Assembly: GCA_016296775.1 (NCBI GenBank)
Contig: JAEDIE010000030.1
Coordinates: forward strand, 1-15,136
Reading direction: 5' to 3'
DNA length: 15,136 nt
DNA from: Bacilli bacterium
Lineage (GTDB): Bacteria > Bacillota_I > Bacilli_A > RFN20 > CAG-826
Shown: piece after piece, positions 14,552 to 15,136 of the stretch
Layout: each line of letters begins with the position of its first letter
How positions within the stretch are numbered: position 1 is the first letter of the stretch
Position numbers and translations under genes: made by a program
The notes under the pieces: model-generated
The model's database searches: none
What the model was told of the DNA's origin: nothing
Seen by the model: the letters and a program-made list of their open reading frames with translations, nothing else

Positions 14552-15136
14552 TAAATTCATAAGTTCCTTTTACACTTATAGTAATAGTAGATCCATTTAA
14601 TATATTTGACATTTGTGTAAGTTCAAGTTTAGCTGCTTCTAAAGCTTTTAAATACTTATTTCTTTTTATTATTTTAGTATCATTATTTGTTTCATTGATA
14701 TAGTCATTTCTAAATGTAGTTAACTTATCATTATAAAATTCTTCAGGAGTTTTACCATCGAAAAAAGATCCAAACTTAATGGCAAAAGCATCATCAGAAT
14801 ATGTATATAAGTTATATCCACTTAAAGATGTATCAGGTGAACCAAATTTACTAGAATCATACGTAGATGTAGATAATATTAAATAAGTTAAAGAAGAGTA
14901 ATCAGCTATAGTTCTACCAAATAAATCTAAGGTAGGACTATCATCAACTTTAGAAGTATCTAATAAAGTAGGAATATTTATATTAGTTTCACTACCCTTA
15001 GTTACTTTTACACTTAAGTCAATTTTTTTAAATGTACAATTTGTTGATGCAGCTATAGAATATGTCATTTTTACACTCATATCCTTATTAGAACCACTTC
15101 CAGAAGTAACAATTCCACTACTTGTAGTACCACAAT
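14544..15136 (-). CDS. Secreted-protein paralogue of the 13757-14476 product, N-terminus outside the window
   Basis: The frame is open from the right edge to TAG at 14544-14546. Although ATG occurs at 15080, the codons before it continue the same kind of Ser/Thr/Gly-rich sequence (TSSGIVTSGSGSNKDMSVK) to the edge. This is therefore a partial gene whose start and probable signal lie beyond the window. About 197 residues are visible. The segment FAIKFGSFFDGKTPEEFYNDKL followed by KYLKALEAAK aligns with FAFKWGSKFDNVNPSECYANKS and LKAFDAAAK in the next gene, which shows common descent. A C-terminal STITISVKGTYEF suggests a closing beta strand. There is no membrane segment in the visible part. It most likely is a second secreted structural subunit made with its paralogue, perhaps a minor or capping form, but that role is inference. 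Confidence 0.82.
   Translation of the reverse strand, partial: CGTTSSGIVTSGSGSNKDMSVKMTYSIAASTNCTFKKIDLSVKVTKGSETNINIPTLLDTSKVDDSPTLDLFGRTIADYSSLTYLILSTSTYDSSKFGSPDTSLSGYNLYTYSDDAFAIKFGSFFDGKTPEEFYNDKLTTFRNDYINETNNDTKIIKRNKYLKALEAAKLELTQMSNILNGSTITISVKGTYEFNS

Noticed and set aside
15078..15080. ATG at 15080 as the true start of the rightmost gene
   Set aside because: The frame is open upstream to the window edge with similar composition, no ribosome site precedes the ATG, and an export signal expected for this family would be missing.
1..15136. CRISPR array, tRNA, rRNA, transposon or phage genes
   Set aside because: No direct-repeat/spacer pattern, no cloverleaf or rRNA core sequence and no transposase, integrase or phage structural motif was recognised on either strand.

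Overview
The window is strongly AT-rich and every convincing gene lies on the minus strand, so transcription runs from high to low coordinates. Genes are packed with gaps of 2 to about 45 bases or short overlaps, as in one long operon or a few consecutive ones. Tryptophan is written TGG, and TAA, TAG and TGA are all used as stops, so this is genetic code 11 and not the Mycoplasma code. AGGAGG-type ribosome sites, SipW-type export, InlB-like repeats and the low GC suggest an uncultured low-GC Bacillota/Bacilli lineage, such as RF39 or Erysipelotrichales relatives of the Mollicutes. This placement is inference from style, not from a marker gene.

Layout in order of transcription (right to left). 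First come two paralogous secreted proteins: 14544-15136 (cut by the right edge) and 13757-14476 (complete, with an N-terminal signal ending in GFASW). Next is a SipW/ER-type signal peptidase I (12570-13715) with an intact Ser/His/Asp triad. Then follows an unusual pair: a four-helix membrane AAA+ ATPase of the McrB/MoxR type (10701-12527) and a DUF2357-like protein with a C-terminal zinc ribbon (9244-10668). An ABC-2 type transporter follows: ATPase 8434-9237 and 12-helix permease 6827-8431. The left third encodes surface proteins: an 818-residue membrane-anchored protein with Ig-like and beta-helix-like parts (4368-6824), a lipoprotein with GDxGxGI repeats and one InlB-type repeat (3248-4378), a GFSSW-signal protein (2531-3208), and a very large GFSSW-signal protein with InlB-type repeats (from 2538 to beyond the left edge). 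The last one is interrupted by a single-base frameshift near 1225.

Working model (inference): this is a cell-surface biogenesis locus. The signal peptidase would process the GF[AS]SW-type precursors. The AAA+/DUF2357 pair and the ABC transporter would act at the membrane on assembly, export or turnover of the surface layer. The large proteins on the left would be the displayed material.

The points most worth a second look are these. A run of nine G residues sits in the early coding part of the GFSSW protein at 3102-3110 and looks like a phase-variation switch. A membrane-anchored McrB-like ATPase is paired with a DUF2357 protein that shows no obvious nuclease motif. The signal GF[AS]SW is shared by three proteins beside a SipW-type peptidase. 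Perfect inverted repeats recur across stop codons at gene junctions. No tRNA, rRNA, CRISPR, transposase or phage gene was recognised. No stretch over 300 bases lacks coding capacity.
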